Origin: Frankia canadensis
Lineage (GTDB): Bacteria; Actinomycetota; Actinomycetes; Frankiales; Frankiaceae
Assembly: GCF_900197875.1 (NCBI RefSeq)
Contig: NZ_FZMO01000001.1
Location: 1-64,000, forward strand
DNA: 64,000 bases
Direction of reading: 5' to 3'
In this document: positions 62,602 to 64,000 of the stretch, piece by piece
Layout: each line of letters opens with the position of its first letter
Position numbering within the stretch: the first letter of the stretch is position 1
Notes under the pieces: generated by a model
Databases searched by the model: none
Seen by the model: only the letters and a program-made list of their open reading frames with translations
What the model was told of the DNA's origin: nothing
Position numbers and translations under genes: made by a program

Positions 62602-63627
62602 TCACTGCGGTGAGCTGACGCTGGTGAGGCGTCGGAGGACCGGCAGGACCCCGGTCGCCAGGGAGTTGATCAGTTCCCGTGGCAGGGTGAAGGCGCCGGG
62701 ATGCGCGACCAGGATCCGGTTGATTCCGGAGCTTTCGAGATTGGCGAGCTGACTGGCCACCTCCGCCGGGGTTCCGAAGAGCGACCGGCTGCGTGCGAAC
62801 CACAGCGCCGCCTCGTCCGTGATCCACTGGGAGCAGACGCGCACTGCCTCGTCCCAGTCCTCCGGGTGGCCGAGATCGCCGAAGCGGAGATCGTGCGGGG
62901 GTACCTCGATGGGGAATCCGGCCGCCTCGAACTGGGACGTGCCGCTCATCTGCGCCAACCGAAGACACATGGGCTTGAAGATCGCGGCGTCACGTTCAGG
63001 ATCATCGGTGATCACACACGACCGGGACGTCATGTAGATCAGGTCGTCGGGATCGCGGCCGGCCGCCACCGCTGCCGTACGCACGATGTCGACGTCGCGT
63101 TCCCACGCCATCCCGGGAGCCACGATGCCGTCGGCCACCTGTCCCGCGAGCGCGAGATTACGCGGGCCGGAAGCGGCGATGAGGACGGGCACCTGCACTG
63201 GATCGTGCAGTCTCCACGGATGGACGGGATGCTCCACCGTTTCGCCGCGGAGCAGGCCCCTGATCGCTGACACGGCGTCGCCGATGTCCCGCGTACGCGC
63301 ATGCGGGACGCCGATGTGGGTGAGCGCGCTGTCGCCGGCGCCGACCGCGACGACCAGTCGGCCAGGAGCGATCTCCGCGACCGACCGTGCCGCCGATGCG
63401 GTGACGGTGGGATGTCTCGTCACCGGGTTGGTGACCGAGACCGAGATGCCGATCCGGGACGTCGAGAGCGCCGCGGCGGTCGCGGTCGACCACACGTCAC
63501 GCCAGAGCAGCTGCGAGTCCGGGAAGGACACACGGTCGATCCCCAGGTCCTCCATGTGCTTGACGAGCTCGACGAGCGTCGGGAGGGGTGCACAGGGTGG
63601 AACGCGGACCGCGACTTCCAATGCCAT
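62602..63627 (-). CDS. Luciferase-like (LLM class) F420-dependent oxidoreductase
   Basis: 341 residues. The barrel begins LEVAVRVPPCAPLPTLVELV, with RIGISVSVTNPVTRHPTVTA (the non-prolyl cis-peptide region of F420 enzymes), IAPGRLVVAVGAGDSALTHI and VPVLIAASGPRNLALAGQVA. It resembles methylenetetrahydromethanopterin-reductase-like actinobacterial proteins. ATG 63627 has AAGGTGG upstream. It lies 16 bp downstream of the partial SDR and is probably co-transcribed. A second F420-type enzyme lies at 23014. Confidence 0.83.
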   Translation of the reverse strand: MALEVAVRVPPCAPLPTLVELVKHMEDLGIDRVSFPDSQLLWRDVWSTATAAALSTSRIGISVSVTNPVTRHPTVTASAARSVAEIAPGRLVVAVGAGDSALTHIGVPHARTRDIGDAVSAIRGLLRGETVEHPVHPWRLHDPVQVPVLIAASGPRNLALAGQVADGIVAPGMAWERDVDIVRTAAVAAGRDPDDLIYMTSRSCVITDDPERDAAIFKPMCLRLAQMSGTSQFEAAGFPIEVPPHDLRFGDLGHPEDWDEAVRVCSQWITDEAALWFARSRSLFGTPAEVASQLANLESSGINRILVAHPGAFTLPRELINSLATGVLPVLRRLTSVSSPQ

Positions 63628-63643
63628 GGAAGACCACCTTTCG

Positions 63644-64000
63644 CTATTCGGGTGACGTGGTCGCGGCCAGGCGGGCGAAGGCGGCCTCGACAACCCGATG
63701 ACGCGCGTCGGCACAGGCCTTGCTGGTCTCCCGGGTGACGACGATCTCGGCCCGCTCGTCAACACCGGCCAACGCCATGCGCGCGACCTCGTCGGGGTCC
63801 TGGCCGAGCTTTCGCAATGCCTCGCGCCTCGAAGGGTCGTTGTACTCCGGGCCGCCGAACCGCGCCGGCCGGTTGCGCTTCGCGTTCCATCCTTCGGTGA
63901 CCACGTAGCTCGGGCACAGAAGAGTGGCGCCGACGCCGGATGCGGCGAGATCCCGCCGCACCGCGTCCGTGAAGCCGAGGAGCGCGTGCTTCGACGTCTG
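63644..64000 (-). CDS. Short-chain dehydrogenase, C-terminal part (continues beyond window)
   Basis: 119 codons enter from the right edge. TSKHALLGFTDAVRRDLAAS is the helix after an SDR active-site lysine, then GVGATLLCPSYVVTEGWNAK, and an ending of the cis-type SDR dehydrogenases with no VDGG motif (DPDEVARMALAGVDERAEIV). The Tyr and the cofactor loop are outside the window. Fragment status is due to the window edge, not visible damage. Confidence 0.7.
   Translation of the reverse strand, partial: QTSKHALLGFTDAVRRDLAASGVGATLLCPSYVVTEGWNAKRNRPARFGGPEYNDPSRREALRKLGQDPDEVARMALAGVDERAEIVVTRETSKACADARHRVVEAAFARLAATTSPE

Overview
This 64-kb stretch comes from a high-GC actinomycete. The evidence is strong G/C bias at third codon positions, many GTG starts, short intergenic gaps with overlapping stop/start codons, F420-type luciferase-like oxidoreductases and mycobacterial/Frankia-like acyl-CoA enzymes. 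A Frankia-type relative (Frankia, Pseudofrankia or similar) is my best guess from the flavour of the genes, but the window holds no taxonomic marker. I saw no rRNA, tRNA, CRISPR array, plasmid origin or phage genes.

Almost everything complete here looks catabolic or transport-related. There is one complete branched-chain-amino-acid-type ABC uptake system (37.2-41.0 kb, with three of its components fused in one protein) and two further intact substrate-binding lipoproteins (0.7 and 10.8 kb). There are two acyl-CoA ligases, a double CaiB-type CoA transferase, five acyl-CoA dehydrogenases, an enoyl-CoA hydratase, a thiolase-like/hydratase fusion, seven short-chain dehydrogenases (one cut by the window edge) and two aldehyde dehydrogenases. 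Three paralogous amidohydrolases, an AtuA-like protein and its small ferredoxin-fold partner, a TPP-dependent enzyme, a GMC oxidoreductase, a Rieske-type reductase, two luciferase-like flavin enzymes and several VOC/cupin/carboxymuconolactone-decarboxylase-like proteins complete the set. I infer uptake and CoA-dependent breakdown of a carbon skeleton I cannot identify (alicyclic, terpenoid or aromatic acid).

The most interesting signal is regulatory. A 16-bp palindrome, ATCCTGNNNNCAGGAT, occurs in exact or degenerate form at about 18 places. All are intergenic, and most lie just upstream of one of these genes or between divergent genes. It ties the scattered operons into one apparent regulon. 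A single DNA-binding regulator is encoded here, a GntR/FCD protein at 30.7 kb with a degenerate copy of the motif beside its own start. It is the obvious candidate regulator.

Layout: 0-9 kb holds transposase and repeat-protein debris, a substrate-binding protein, CoA transferase, thiolase/hydratase fusion and a deleted second copy of the binding protein. 9-20 kb holds two alcohol dehydrogenase/quinone reductase genes, a second binding protein with a decayed permease, an acyl-CoA dehydrogenase, three SDRs, a VOC protein and amidohydrolase 1. 20-30 kb holds acyl-CoA dehydrogenase, aldo/keto reductase, luciferase-like enzyme, hydratase, SDR, AtuA-like protein, alcohol dehydrogenase and a TIM-barrel protein. 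30-35 kb holds the GntR regulator, cupin, ligase, VOC and an atypical SDR. 36-53 kb holds the transporter followed by a long co-directional catabolic run. 53-58 kb holds a graveyard of shuffled gene pieces, an NTF2-like protein, GMC oxidoreductase and amidohydrolase 3. 58-64 kb holds the TPP enzyme, a paired acyl-CoA dehydrogenase set, a luciferase-like enzyme and a partial SDR.

A second theme is repeated duplication and decay. Several intergenic regions contain recognisable broken pieces of genes found intact elsewhere in the window (7.9, 9.0, 12.3, 53.3-53.7 and 56.5 kb).
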